IMG/VR virus record: IMGVR_UViG_3300046517_001381
Location: 1-53,534 of that record
From: a virus
Direction: 5' to 3' (one strand)
Length of the DNA: 53,534 nucleotides
Every line of letters starts with the position of its first letter. Within the stretch, counting starts at the first letter, position 1. The position numbers were made by a program, and so were the translations under genes. Shown piece by piece: positions 39,279 to 49,281 of this stretch. Below the pieces are notes generated by a model. The model was not told the DNA's origin. It did no database searches and saw nothing but the letters and a program-made list of their open reading frames with translations.

Positions 39279-39505
39279 ACCTTGCAGGCTTCGCGGAAAG
39301 CATCGGCGGCGAGTTCGTCGCCGGTTGCCTGATTGGCACGGTCGATGGTAAACGCCAATACCTGCACCGGGATGGTGAGTTCACGCCGGTAGGGCGTGCC
39401 GCGTACCTCGCGTGGGAGAACCCGCCCGAACCTGAAGTCGACGTGGCAATTGCCACCGAGGAGACTAAAGGTCGCCGCAAGCTGCACAAATCTGCTGAGG
39501 AATAG
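39275..39505 (+). CDS. Small hypothetical protein, 76 aa
   Basis: ATG in an ATGA overlap with the previous stop. A compact alpha/beta start (GFAESIGGEFVAGCLIGTVD) with a GKRQYLHRDGEFTPVGRAAY segment and a charged end. No family recognised. Confidence 0.6.
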   Translation: MNLAGFAESIGGEFVAGCLIGTVDGKRQYLHRDGEFTPVGRAAYLAWENPPEPEVDVAIATEETKGRRKLHKSAEE

Positions 39506-39507
39506 CT

Positions 39508-40950
39508 ATGGCTGACTGGCTCAACATCGCGGGTGGCGCTGGCAAGGGGTACGTGGAGGGGCAGCAAGACCTGCAACGCACGGCTGAATTCAACGCTTTG
39601 CAGGCTCAGCGTCAGCGTCTGGTGAAGCAGCAGCAGATGGACGACGAGCTTCAAAAAACACTGCAAAAAATACGTACGCCGGGGTCGTACACCGATACCG
39701 ACTCGTCGCCCGAAGCAGGTGCCGAGGGACCGCCTTCGCCCACCGTACAAGCCAGCAGGCCCACGACTACAAGCACCGTCACCGACGCCGACTACGCTCG
39801 CCAGCAGGCGAATGCTTTTGCGAGGTCTGGTCGTCCTGACGACATCGCACGCTCAGCAACGCTGCGTGCGGCGGCGATTCAATACGAACAGGCGGCTCGG
39901 GCAACGCGACAAGCGAACGCGCAGGAAACGCTTAGTACGGCAGGGCAACAAATCGCCATGGGCGATCACGTCGGTGCCATACGTACCATGCAGCAGGGAC
40001 TAGCGAGTTCACAGCATCCTGATGGGCACCAGATCGTGCTTGAGAATCGCGATGGGGTTCCGCATGTGGGCGTTGCAGGGCCGGATGGCAGATATACCCA
40101 GCAGCCGCAACCGGCTACGCCGGAAGCTGCGAAGGCGATGCTCAACCAAGGTTACGCGATGCTCAACTCTGATACGCATTTCAAGGCGCAAGAGTTGGGC
40201 ATTCACCAGCAGACAGCAGACGCGACCACGATGCAGGCGGAAGCGGCTCGACAGCATGCCACCACGGAAGCGAGCAAGGTCTATTGGGACACGATTGGCG
40301 CGGGTGGAAGTGCGGAGCTTGCGAAGAAAAAATCGGAAGAAGCGTACAACTACGCGCACGCTAACTACATGAACAACAGGGCTTCCCTTGATCGGCAGTC
40401 TGCCAAGTTCGGTCAATCGCAGACATTTTTCAACAAGAACACCAACCAGACGGAACTCTATACGCCTGTTCGGGCGAAAGACGGCACGACATCTTGGCAG
40501 AAAGAAATTCTGCCGGAAGGAGTGGAGCCGTACAAGCAGCGGCAGGAAATGACCGACCTGCAAAAAGACAGGATGAAGCGGCTCGATGTGCTGGACGAGG
40601 AAGGCCATTTCAACGACAAAAGTTCAGGGAAGGTCAACCAAGCCTTGCGCAATCAGTGGATACAGCAGAATCACCTTGCAGGCTTGGTTGGGGATAGTGG
40701 TGACGACCCAATTGCGGCGGCAGCGAACAAGGCAGGCCCGCCGAAGCCGGGTGGTAATGCTGCACCTGCACCTGTGTCGTCACCCGAAGAACTGAAGCGC
40801 ATTTCCGATGCGGCAGCAGCCCGCAGGAGTCGTAATGCGGCGGTGCCTGCTCCTGCTTCCATGGTGGCCGAACGCATACGACGGCAGCAAGAAGCAGACG
40901 AGCAGGCGCGAAAGGATCGCGCAGCACGCAACGCAGCAGTCCCCGGCTAG
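39508..40950 (+). CDS. Probable internal virion protein, 480 aa
   Basis: GAGGAA upstream. Starts GGAGKGYVEGQQDLQRTAEFNAL, a coiled-coil region QRQRLVKQQQMDDELQKTLQK, then a Gln/Ala/Arg-rich helical body and a charged C-terminus (RSRNAAVPAPASMVAERIRR). Location directly upstream of the giant ejected protein and the composition fit an internal core protein. No enzymatic motif. Confidence 0.6.
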   Translation: MADWLNIAGGAGKGYVEGQQDLQRTAEFNALQAQRQRLVKQQQMDDELQKTLQKIRTPGSYTDTDSSPEAGAEGPPSPTVQASRPTTTSTVTDADYARQQANAFARSGRPDDIARSATLRAAAIQYEQAARATRQANAQETLSTAGQQIAMGDHVGAIRTMQQGLASSQHPDGHQIVLENRDGVPHVGVAGPDGRYTQQPQPATPEAAKAMLNQGYAMLNSDTHFKAQELGIHQQTADATTMQAEAARQHATTEASKVYWDTIGAGGSAELAKKKSEEAYNYAHANYMNNRASLDRQSAKFGQSQTFFNKNTNQTELYTPVRAKDGTTSWQKEILPEGVEPYKQRQEMTDLQKDRMKRLDVLDEEGHFNDKSSGKVNQALRNQWIQQNHLAGLVGDSGDDPIAAAANKAGPPKPGGNAAPAPVSSPEELKRISDAAAARRSRNAAVPAPASMVAERIRRQQEADEQARKDRAARNAAVPG

Positions 40951-40959
40951 GAAATAGCA

Positions 40960-43900
40960 ATGGCTTCGCCGCTCGACTCTCTCCGCGAAAAAGTACCATG
41001 GATGAAGGACATGTCCGACGAGGAGGTGCTCGACAACGCGTCGAAAGTCACCGGCAAGCCTATGCAGGAGATTGCCGACTACTACGGCATGAAAACCGGC
41101 GCGGATCGCGGCGCGGGGATGGCGGGGCTGCGCTCCGGCACGGAAGACATCAAGGGTCTTGGCTACAGCGCCTTGGGTTGGGCAGGAGAGACGGGCCGCG
41201 AGATGGGCATTCCCGGCGCGGAGGGGTTTCGCGATTGGGCCAACAGGAAATCGGCGCAAAAGCAAATATCGTCGCAGATCGAGTCGCGCCCCGATTTGGA
41301 GGACATTGAAAAAATCTGGAAGGAAGACCCCAGTAAGATACCCGCGTGGGCGCTTTACCAGACCACCAAGCAGGTGCCCAATCTCGCTGCCGGTATCGGC
41401 GCGGGGATGTTGGTTCCCGAGGTAGCGGTTCCGGCTGCGCTGTCGCGCGGCGCTGCGCTCCTGCCGCGCGTTCTCGGTGGCGGCGGCGCTCGCGCAGGCA
41501 TGTCTGCCGCAGAGAGGTTAGCCGCCGAAGAAGCAGGCAAGACTTTCGGCAAGCAGATTGTCGGCGGCGGCGCATTCAACGAGGCGCAGTCGATAGGCTC
41601 GCTGTATCAGGAAGCAGTGCAAGCCGACCGCCCCGAGGCGGCGGGCGAGACGTTCCTAAAGTCGATCCCGTACGCCATTTCGGAGACGGGGCCGGAAGCG
41701 ATGCTCGGCGGTCGTCTCCTGCACGGCAGCGGCATCAAGGGAAACATCGCCAAGCGCATGGGTATTTCCGGCGCGGTGCAGGGCGTTTCCGGTGCCACCA
41801 GCGAGTCGCTGCAAACTGCGCTGGAGCACTCGATGCACCCGGAGGGGCAGATTTCGCCCGAGCAGAGCCGGTCGGATTACCTGAATGCCGCACTTGCGGG
41901 TGGCGTGGTCGAAGGCGCGCTCGGCATGGTTGGCGGCATTCGCCACGCTCGTGCCCCTATCGACACCAAGGTGCCCGCCGATTTGACCAAACGCCTGCCT
42001 GACAACGAACCTTACGAGCAACAGGTTGAGCGTATGCACGGCATGGAGCCGGGGACGCTGGGTCTGCGCACGCCGGAGCAGCAAGCAGAATTTGTACGCG
42101 CGCAAGGGGTGCCAGCCGAACGCGACCTTCTGGCGGGGTTGTACCCCACTGCGCCCGTCACACCGACGTATGGAGCCGATACCGTGGGCGAGATGGAGCG
42201 CGCAGCCGGGGTGCCACCGGGCACTTTTGCGCCGGTCCCTGCCGCCGCTGTTGCGCCCGCCGCTCGTACCACCCGCTCCGCTGTCGCGCCTACGGATGCT
42301 ACCACGGGCACGGGGACCACGGCGGTCGATCCCGTGCTCGCGCAGGTCACCGCCACCAAGGATCAGCTTGTCGAGGCGCACAACAGGCTGTTCCCCCAAG
42401 ACAAGGCCGAAAAGCCTGCGTGGCGGGTTCGCGGCGAGATCACCAAGTGGGTAGGCAACCCGCAGACGGTCGACGAGGCGGTGGCTACGCTCAAGACCAA
42501 AATTGCTGCCGCGCTTACGCCGCAGCAGGGCATCAAGAAGGCCACCCGCATCAACAACGCAGAGCGGATGATCCAGCTTCACGACGAGCTTCTCGGCGTA
42601 CCGGAAGCCGAACGCCAGCCGGTCAACGTGTGGGAGGAAAGGCTGCAAGCGGAGAGTGCGGCGGCGGCACAGGCGGCGGCGCTCGCCGCAGCCCCAGTCG
42701 GGCAGGCAGGGCGGGTACCCGGCGCGGTCACGAACATCGACCCGGCGACGCTCAACGCAACCGCGCCCGCCGTTACACCGCCCGTCGTCACACCGCCGTC
42801 CACGCAGGTTGGCCCGGCGGGGACCGAGGTTCTGGCTAAGCCTACCAGTCCTGCGGAGTTTCCGGCCTACCACGCGGCAATCGTTCCGCGCCTCAAAGAA
42901 GGCATAGCCGAAGAAGACTTGCAGGCGCTGATGCTCACGCGGGGCAAGGAAGCTGTCGGCGACGAAAACACGAACGTGTCCCTACCCAACCCGGAACTCA
43001 CCGCAAAACTGCAACAAACACCCGAGGGCAGGAAGAAGCTCGCCGATCTGGCGCAGAAAGCAGCGGAGCAGGCCGAACTGCCTACTGGCGTGGAAGCTGC
43101 CGCAGGTACGTTGCGCGGTGTTGCCGAAACGCTGGGCGTCAGCCATTCGACCTTGCAGGGCAGGGTGAATCGCGCCTTGGCTAAGGTCAAGGAGAATGCC
43201 GCTAAGAATGACTTGCCAGAAGAAGCGGCGCACGAACTGTTGGGGTTGCAGACCAGCCTTGATGTTCTCGACATCGCCCCGCCATCTACGGCCTACGAGG
43301 GCACGCAGCGAGTTGGTGTAGCACCCAGCGACGAGCGCACGGAAGCAGTGGAAGGCGTGACCGATACGCGCGGAGAGGAAGCACCCGAGGTTACAAGCGA
43401 AGCAGCGGCAGAGGAAACACCGGAAGGCGAAGACGCTCGCGCCGACACAACCAAGCAGCGCGGGGCTGAGTTCGAGAACAAGTGGGTGGATAGCGAAGGG
43501 CGTGACATCAAGCACGACGATGTGTTGGCGGCGCAGGAAGAATGGGATGAAGGCCGCAGGGACGAGGAGCCGACATGGGATAGGCTGACACCAGAGCTTC
43601 AACGGCAATGGGTCAAAGGCTTCATCAGCGCGTACATCCCCCTTGGTGCTGCTACTTCGGTGAAGCCGAAAGAGGCAATGCAGCGAGTGGGTCTTGTGCG
43701 GGAGAAGGTACGGGAAGGGATCAAGGAGCAAACCAATGAAGCAGACACCCGTGCAGAAGGCGCTGACGCAGGGGCTGACCGTCAGGCAGAGGAAGGCGCA
43801 GATGTCGCCGGGGGAACTGGCGGCGTCGAACGCCAAGTGGGACGCGTTCAAACAGGCGTTCAAGCAGAAGGTGCGGGACGAGTATCACCTGCCGCGCCTG

Positions 43901-46900
43901 AAGGTGAAAAAGCTGCCGCGACTGCCAAGCCTGAAGAAGCTGGCGCAGGAGCCGCCCCCGCCACTGCCGCAGCCCCCGCAACTGCCAAAAGCACCGGAGC
44001 CGCAGGGACTGCCGCAACTGCCGGAGCCGCCAAGCCTGCCGAACCCGTAGTCCAGCGCAAGAAACGCGCCGTACCTGCCAAACAAACGGAGGAAGTGGCC
44101 AAAAAGCCCGGAGAAAAGACGCTCGAAACGCACAAGGTGGAGACGACTCGCGAGCGGGCGCAGCGCAAGTGGAGCGAAGCGTCGGCGCTTGTGCCCGAAC
44201 TTGGTGCATGGGGTGACCTGTCTCAAGAGTCGCAGGATGACTTCCGCAAGGCCGAGGAGAAAGACCAGAACGTCGCCGACGCGATGAAGCTCAAGGAAGC
44301 CGACGGGAAAATCCAGCGCTCCGAGCAGTCGTCGATCAAGGCCGAGGGCGGCGCAAGCAAGACGGCAACTACTGCCGAGCATACGGTCAGCACGCTGAAG
44401 AAACTGTTCTTCAGCGACAGCCGCTTCGACCAGAAAGTCACGGTGGTGCAGAGCGTATCCGACCTCGACCCCAAGTTCGTCAAGAAGTACAAGATCGGTG
44501 CGAATGACCAAGGCTTCACCGACGACAAGGGCCACGTCACGCTGATCGCCGACAACATCGACAAGGGCAGCGAACTCGGCATCTTCCTGCACGAGATGGG
44601 CGTCCACGCGGGCATGGAGAAGCTGATCGGCGCGGACAACTTGGTCGATCTGTCGAAGCAGGTTGCGAAGTGGTCGGACCGCACCGATGGCTCGCTTGAG
44701 TCCACCATCGCCAAGCGGGTGATTGCGCGCCTGACCAACGCGGCGAAAAATGCCGAGGAGCGCGGCGAGAAGTTCACCGACGCCAACTACACGGAAGAAG
44801 CGATTGCCTACTTCGTCGAGGAAGCAGTCGCCCATGGCATCAACCCGACCGCCATGGATGCCAGAACCGAAATCGGTCGCTGGTTCCGCAAGCTGTGGGC
44901 GGCAGCGAAGTCGGCGCTGCGCAAGATGGGCCTCGACCGCTTCGACAAGCTCACGGCGCAGGATGTGGTCAACCTCGCGTATGGCGCGGCGCGGCTCGAA
45001 CTCGAAGGCAACTGGCACGGCACCGCTGCGGAATATCGCAACATGCGGACCAAGTTCATGGGCAGCGGCGAAGGCATGCAGGCGTTCGGCTGGGGACACT
45101 ACCTCGCGCAGCGTCAGGACATCGGCAAGGACTATTGGAAAAACGACGTGGAGCGCAAGACCACGCCGAAGGAGACACGCCCCGTCTACGAAGGTCAGGC
45201 AATAAGCTGGCAAGAAGCGGAGAGCAGCCCGCTGCTGCATGCTCGCTATCTGGCGGGAATGTGGAAGGCTGGGCTTATGTCGGATAGTCCCCCGGAGTGG
45301 TACCGGAAATCGCTCAAAGCGATAGACAACCAGCTAAAGTTCGGCCTCGCCAGCGAGGATGTTGCGCAGGCAAAACGCGACCGCGAATTCTACGAGAAAG
45401 CGCAATCCGAATACAACGATGTCGATCTCAATAAAGTAACCCTGTCTCAAACTCCGGGCGTGAAGCCCAAGGGTTCGCTGATGCGAGCGGACACCGCCAT
45501 TGCCGACCACGAGTGGCTCGACCTCGACAAGCCGTTCTCGGAGCAGTCGCAGCATGTGCAGGACAGGCTGAACAAGCTGCTGCCCGAAACAACGCCGAAG
45601 GCGCGGGAGGTAATCAAAGCGTACAGCGATATGGCGCTTTACATACCTGATCGCGCGCAGGCTGCGCGCATCATGAGTATCGTCAAGCAGTGGGGAGCGG
45701 GCGGGGCGATGGGGAAGATTCAGGACTTGGCGCGCAACAGGCTTTCCGCCGAAGACTTCAAGACGTATTCGCGGATGCGCAAGCAAGTAATCAAGCAACT
45801 GTTCACGACTATTCGCCCTGAAATGACTGGCGAGCGGATTTACTCCGCGCTGACGGACAAACTCGGTGGCCAGAAAGAGGCGTCGCAGGCGCTCGACAAG
45901 GCGGGCATCAAGGGCAACAAATTCTACGACTACGCAAGTCGGCAAAAAGCCCTAGAGGCAGAAGGCCCAGCCCGCTTGGTAGCCCCCAAGCTGGTCGGCA
46001 CCGAGGTCGAACCGGGTGCCCGCATCACGGCCAACTCTACGTTTAGCTGGAATCCTGCTACCGGCATCGTTTCGGTAAAGACGGACAGCGGCTGGAAGCA
46101 TTTCTCCTACGAGGTCATGCCGCATGCCGACCATGCGTCCATCGTAAAAAAGCTGACCACGGATTTCAGCACGCCCGAGTCCAAACTCACACGCAACTTC
46201 GTCATATTCAACGATAAGAATGTGCAGCGCGTGGCCACCTACGCTGGCGCAGAAGCAGGCAACATTCGTTTCTCGCAACGCGCCCCCGTGGCCGAAGTGG
46301 CGAAGACGCAGGCCACCAAGCACCTGACCAACGTGGAGACGTTCGCGCAGAAGCACGGCCTTGGCGTGATGATTACCGAGGACATCGCGGACCTCGCCGA
46401 GCGCCATGGCCTGCCCGAAGTACGCAAGTACGTTGACGCCGCCAAGGAGCGGGAAGCCGCACGCGTGGAGTTCGAGCAGCCGGTAGGCAAGGTCGCCGAG
46501 ATGTACGACGCGCTGCCGGAGCGGGAGCGCGGCACGGGCGAGGGCAGCGTCAACAAGTTCATCCACGACGCGACGATTCGGGGTGACACCAAGGGCATCG
46601 AGCGGCTGTCGGCGTCGGGGCAAGCGATGGTCAAGGCGGTGTTCAAGCACGGCAGCGACACGCTGGCGCTGAAAAAGAAGCTGATCGACGAGGACGTGGG
46701 CCGGGAGTACGACCGGCGCATCGCCGAGGAAACCACGCCCGAGGCCAAGGCCGAACTGCGCGCCGAGCGCGCCACGCTGCTGAGCAAGTTCAGCAAGCTG
46801 ATGACGGTCGAGAATTCGGATACCTACGCCCCGCTCAAGCGGTTCGGCGACTTCGTGGTGTCGGCCAAGTCCAAGGAATACGTGGACGCCGAGGAGCGTG

Positions 46901-48951
46901 GCGACAAGGAGTGGATCAACAAGAACCAGAGCAACCCGGCGCACGTCAACGTTCAGTTCGCCGACACGCAGGGCGAGGCCGACGCGCTGGAGCAGCAGGT
47001 CAAGCAGGACGCGAACTTCAAGGGCGGCAAGACCTACGCCGCCGCGCGCGAAGCCGACATCCACAACCACCGCGACCTGTTCCGCGCCTTCCCGGTGTTG
47101 CAGTCCAAGCTCGCCGCCGCGTTCCCGACCGAGGGCGTGTCGCCGATGCAGCGCATCATCCGCGACCTGTACCTGCAAGCGCTGGCCGAGAACAGCGCCC
47201 GCAAGAGCGAGATGCAGCGGCGCAAGATCGCCGGGGCGTCCACCGACATGACGCGGGCGTTCGTGACGCAGGGGCGGGCGGATGCCTCGTTCCTGTCCAA
47301 CCTCAAGCACAACGACAACATACAGAATGCGGTGCAGGCCATGCGCAAGGGGGCCGAGCGCGACCGCCGCACGCTGACCCCGTACCTCAACGAGATGCTG
47401 AAGCGGCACGTCGCCAGCTACGAGCAGCACAACCACCGGCTGACCGACGCGCTGAAGCGGGCGGGGTCGATGTGGCTGCTGGCGACCAACCCGTCCTTCT
47501 ATCTCCAGCAGATCGTCCAGCCAGCGTCGATGTCGCTGCCGGTGATCGCCGGGGAGCATGGCTACATGCGCAGCGCCCGTGCCTTGAAACAAGGCTACTC
47601 GGACGTGCTGCCGCTGGTGCGAGGGACAGGGCTGACCGAGCACATGGACTGGTCGAAAGCCCCCGCCGACGTGCGCGATATGCTGCACACCGTCAGCCGG
47701 AATGGGGCCATCGACATCACCAACGCCATGGATCAGGGCGAGTGGGAGATCGCCGACAAGGGCCGGATGGGTGCGGCATGGAACCGGGTCGACGCCAAGC
47801 TGCGGGGGCTGAACACCCGCGTAGAGGCCATCAACCGGTCGGTGACGGCCATCGCCGCCTACCGGCTGGCACTGGCTCGGAACGGCGGCGATAAGGTCGC
47901 AGCGACCGATTACGCCGAGCGCATGGTCCGTCAAACGCACGGCAGCTACGACGCTTCCAACACGCCGCGCTACATGCAACACCCGATTGCGCAGGTGCTC
48001 ACGCAGTTCCGGCGCTTCCAGATCATCCAGCTTTCGCTGATCGCCCGTCTCGGCTACAACGCCTTCAAGGGATCGACCGCCATGGAGAGGGGGATCGCGC
48101 GCCGCGCCCTGACCTACACCCTGCTGCACTCGGCGGCGATTGGCGGCGCGCTGGGCATGCCGGGGGCGATAGTCCTGACCAACCTCATCGCCCGCCTGTT
48201 TGGGCCGAGCGACGAGCCGCCCGACTTCGAGAAGGAAGCCCGCGAGATGATCGGCGACCAGCTAATCTCCGACCTCTTACTCAAGGGCGTCCCGGCCATG
48301 ATGGGTGTGGACCTGTCGAGCAAGCTGGGTATGGGGCAGATTCTGTCCATCGCGCCGTTCGCCGACTTCCCGACCGACCGCAAGAGCGCGCAAGACTACA
48401 TCACGCAGGCGCTCGGTCCGGTCGTCGGGCTGAGCCTCAAGGCCGCTGACGGCCTCGACCAGATTTACCGGGGCAACGTGGCCAAGGGCAGCGAGCAGCT
48501 TATGCCTTCGGGAATCGCCAACGCCATGAAGGCGTACCGCATCGCCACCGAAGGGGTGACCATGCGCAGCGGCGACACCGTGCTGTCCAAGGACGACATC
48601 AACTTCGCCGACTCGCTGATGCAGGGGTTGGGCATGCCGACGACCACCATCACGCATCAGCAGCGGCTGGGGCAGGTGAAATACGAGTTCGACACCTACT
48701 ACAAGGACCAGACGACGCAACTCGTCCGCGAGTACCAACAAGCGCGCAAGGATGGAAAATCGGTCAACGACATCATGTCGGACTGGCGCGACTTGCAGGA
48801 CGCCCGCGTGCGCAACGGCTACGCGCGCCAGCCGGTATCTATGCTCATTAAAGCAGCACAGCAACAACAGAAGTACGAGCGAGCGACGGCGGGCGGGGTC
48901 GAGTTCACCAAGGCCAACAAGCGTTTTGTGCAGGAACAAGCGAACCTTTAA
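40960..48951 (+). CDS. Giant polyvalent internal/ejected virion protein, 2663 aa
   Basis: Longest gene here, AGGAAA upstream. Seen in order: helical N-region with hydrophobic stretches at about 130-330; Pro/Thr/Ala linkers; residues about 715-745 (TLRGVAETLGVSHSTLQGRV, then NRALAKVKE), which read like a sigma70 region 4-type helix-turn-helix; a disordered Ala/Glu/Gly linker at about 925-1030; an HEMGVH motif at 1211-1216 within an ELGIFLHEMGVHAGMEKL segment (metallopeptidase-like); an ADP-ribosyltransferase-like segment starting at about 1352 (WHGTAAEYRN, GSGEGMQAFGWGHYLA); charged helical body; and a C-terminal module near 2172-2188 (LLATNPSFYLQQIVQP). This multi-module layout fits the class of phage polyvalent proteins delivered with DNA. 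Some module calls are motif-based only. Confidence 0.8.
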   Translation: MASPLDSLREKVPWMKDMSDEEVLDNASKVTGKPMQEIADYYGMKTGADRGAGMAGLRSGTEDIKGLGYSALGWAGETGREMGIPGAEGFRDWANRKSAQKQISSQIESRPDLEDIEKIWKEDPSKIPAWALYQTTKQVPNLAAGIGAGMLVPEVAVPAALSRGAALLPRVLGGGGARAGMSAAERLAAEEAGKTFGKQIVGGGAFNEAQSIGSLYQEAVQADRPEAAGETFLKSIPYAISETGPEAMLGGRLLHGSGIKGNIAKRMGISGAVQGVSGATSESLQTALEHSMHPEGQISPEQSRSDYLNAALAGGVVEGALGMVGGIRHARAPIDTKVPADLTKRLPDNEPYEQQVERMHGMEPGTLGLRTPEQQAEFVRAQGVPAERDLLAGLYPTAPVTPTYGADTVGEMERAAGVPPGTFAPVPAAAVAPAARTTRSAVAPTDATTGTGTTAVDPVLAQVTATKDQLVEAHNRLFPQDKAEKPAWRVRGEITKWVGNPQTVDEAVATLKTKIAAALTPQQGIKKATRINNAERMIQLHDELLGVPEAERQPVNVWEERLQAESAAAAQAAALAAAPVGQAGRVPGAVTNIDPATLNATAPAVTPPVVTPPSTQVGPAGTEVLAKPTSPAEFPAYHAAIVPRLKEGIAEEDLQALMLTRGKEAVGDENTNVSLPNPELTAKLQQTPEGRKKLADLAQKAAEQAELPTGVEAAAGTLRGVAETLGVSHSTLQGRVNRALAKVKENAAKNDLPEEAAHELLGLQTSLDVLDIAPPSTAYEGTQRVGVAPSDERTEAVEGVTDTRGEEAPEVTSEAAAEETPEGEDARADTTKQRGAEFENKWVDSEGRDIKHDDVLAAQEEWDEGRRDEEPTWDRLTPELQRQWVKGFISAYIPLGAATSVKPKEAMQRVGLVREKVREGIKEQTNEADTRAEGADAGADRQAEEGADVAGGTGGVERQVGRVQTGVQAEGAGRVSPAAPEGEKAAATAKPEEAGAGAAPATAAAPATAKSTGAAGTAATAGAAKPAEPVVQRKKRAVPAKQTEEVAKKPGEKTLETHKVETTRERAQRKWSEASALVPELGAWGDLSQESQDDFRKAEEKDQNVADAMKLKEADGKIQRSEQSSIKAEGGASKTATTAEHTVSTLKKLFFSDSRFDQKVTVVQSVSDLDPKFVKKYKIGANDQGFTDDKGHVTLIADNIDKGSELGIFLHEMGVHAGMEKLIGADNLVDLSKQVAKWSDRTDGSLESTIAKRVIARLTNAAKNAEERGEKFTDANYTEEAIAYFVEEAVAHGINPTAMDARTEIGRWFRKLWAAAKSALRKMGLDRFDKLTAQDVVNLAYGAARLELEGNWHGTAAEYRNMRTKFMGSGEGMQAFGWGHYLAQRQDIGKDYWKNDVERKTTPKETRPVYEGQAISWQEAESSPLLHARYLAGMWKAGLMSDSPPEWYRKSLKAIDNQLKFGLASEDVAQAKRDREFYEKAQSEYNDVDLNKVTLSQTPGVKPKGSLMRADTAIADHEWLDLDKPFSEQSQHVQDRLNKLLPETTPKAREVIKAYSDMALYIPDRAQAARIMSIVKQWGAGGAMGKIQDLARNRLSAEDFKTYSRMRKQVIKQLFTTIRPEMTGERIYSALTDKLGGQKEASQALDKAGIKGNKFYDYASRQKALEAEGPARLVAPKLVGTEVEPGARITANSTFSWNPATGIVSVKTDSGWKHFSYEVMPHADHASIVKKLTTDFSTPESKLTRNFVIFNDKNVQRVATYAGAEAGNIRFSQRAPVAEVAKTQATKHLTNVETFAQKHGLGVMITEDIADLAERHGLPEVRKYVDAAKEREAARVEFEQPVGKVAEMYDALPERERGTGEGSVNKFIHDATIRGDTKGIERLSASGQAMVKAVFKHGSDTLALKKKLIDEDVGREYDRRIAEETTPEAKAELRAERATLLSKFSKLMTVENSDTYAPLKRFGDFVVSAKSKEYVDAEERGDKEWINKNQSNPAHVNVQFADTQGEADALEQQVKQDANFKGGKTYAAAREADIHNHRDLFRAFPVLQSKLAAAFPTEGVSPMQRIIRDLYLQALAENSARKSEMQRRKIAGASTDMTRAFVTQGRADASFLSNLKHNDNIQNAVQAMRKGAERDRRTLTPYLNEMLKRHVASYEQHNHRLTDALKRAGSMWLLATNPSFYLQQIVQPASMSLPVIAGEHGYMRSARALKQGYSDVLPLVRGTGLTEHMDWSKAPADVRDMLHTVSRNGAIDITNAMDQGEWEIADKGRMGAAWNRVDAKLRGLNTRVEAINRSVTAIAAYRLALARNGGDKVAATDYAERMVRQTHGSYDASNTPRYMQHPIAQVLTQFRRFQIIQLSLIARLGYNAFKGSTAMERGIARRALTYTLLHSAAIGGALGMPGAIVLTNLIARLFGPSDEPPDFEKEAREMIGDQLISDLLLKGVPAMMGVDLSSKLGMGQILSIAPFADFPTDRKSAQDYITQALGPVVGLSLKAADGLDQIYRGNVAKGSEQLMPSGIANAMKAYRIATEGVTMRSGDTVLSKDDINFADSLMQGLGMPTTTITHQQRLGQVKYEFDTYYKDQTTQLVREYQQARKDGKSVNDIMSDWRDLQDARVRNGYARQPVSMLIKAAQQQQKYERATAGGVEFTKANKRFVQEQANL
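43736..44050 (+). CDS. Candidate overprinted gene inside the giant gene (+1 frame), 104 aa
   Basis: AAGGAG lies 7 nt upstream of an ATG at 43736 in the frame one base ahead of the giant gene. The product starts MKQTPVQKALTQGLTVRQRK, has a helical basic body (NAKWDAFKQAFKQKVRDEYH) and a Pro-rich tail (EPPPPLPQPPQL). The giant protein is a low-complexity linker across exactly this stretch, which would tolerate a second coding frame. No signal peptide or transmembrane segment, so an Rz1 identity is unlikely. Confidence 0.4.
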   Translation: MKQTPVQKALTQGLTVRQRKAQMSPGELAASNAKWDAFKQAFKQKVRDEYHLPRLKVKKLPRLPSLKKLAQEPPPPLPQPPQLPKAPEPQGLPQLPEPPSLPNP

Positions 48952-49014
48952 CGTGGCGTACTCGACCGCTGAGTTCTGTATGGAAGGCTGAGGTTCGAGT
49001 TAAACGGTAAACAA

Positions 49015-49281
49015 ATGCCGAAGATACTAGAGCGTCTGAAGAATCAGTTGGTTGCGAAGGGCATGCCGAAGTCGAACGCTTACGCCATCGCGACCAGCCA
49101 ATTGCAGAAGCACGGCGTGCTCAAGAAAGGCACGCAAGACCTGACGCCCAAGGGTCAGACGCGCAACGCGATGACGCCCGCCGAGCGGGCCAAGAGTCGC
49201 GCCGCAACTGCGTCAAGGCATGCTCCTGCACAGTTCGGCTACAGCGCCAAGACCAACCGGGCCACGCTCAAGAAGCGTTAG
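49015..49281 (+). CDS. Small conserved-type phage protein, 88 aa
   Basis: ATG at 49015 with only weak ribosome-site similarity. Starts PKILERLKNQLVAKGMPKSN and contains AYAIATSQLQKHGVLKKGTQ, DLTPKGQTRNAMTPAERAKS and a basic end. The KGxxRxxMTPxxRA shape is common in small phage proteins near morphogenesis genes. Last rightward gene; its stop overlaps the stop of the leftward gene at 49278. Confidence 0.6.
   Translation: MPKILERLKNQLVAKGMPKSNAYAIATSQLQKHGVLKKGTQDLTPKGQTRNAMTPAERAKSRAATASRHAPAQFGYSAKTNRATLKKR

Noticed and set aside
43736-44050. Overprinted frame as an Rz1-type lysis lipoprotein
   Set aside because: The Pro-rich tail is reminiscent, but there is no signal peptide or lipobox, and the host frame is a virion protein rather than Rz.
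45952-48129. 725-codon open frame on the minus strand
   Set aside because: It is antisense to the giant virion protein with typical shadow composition and no ribosome site in an operon context.
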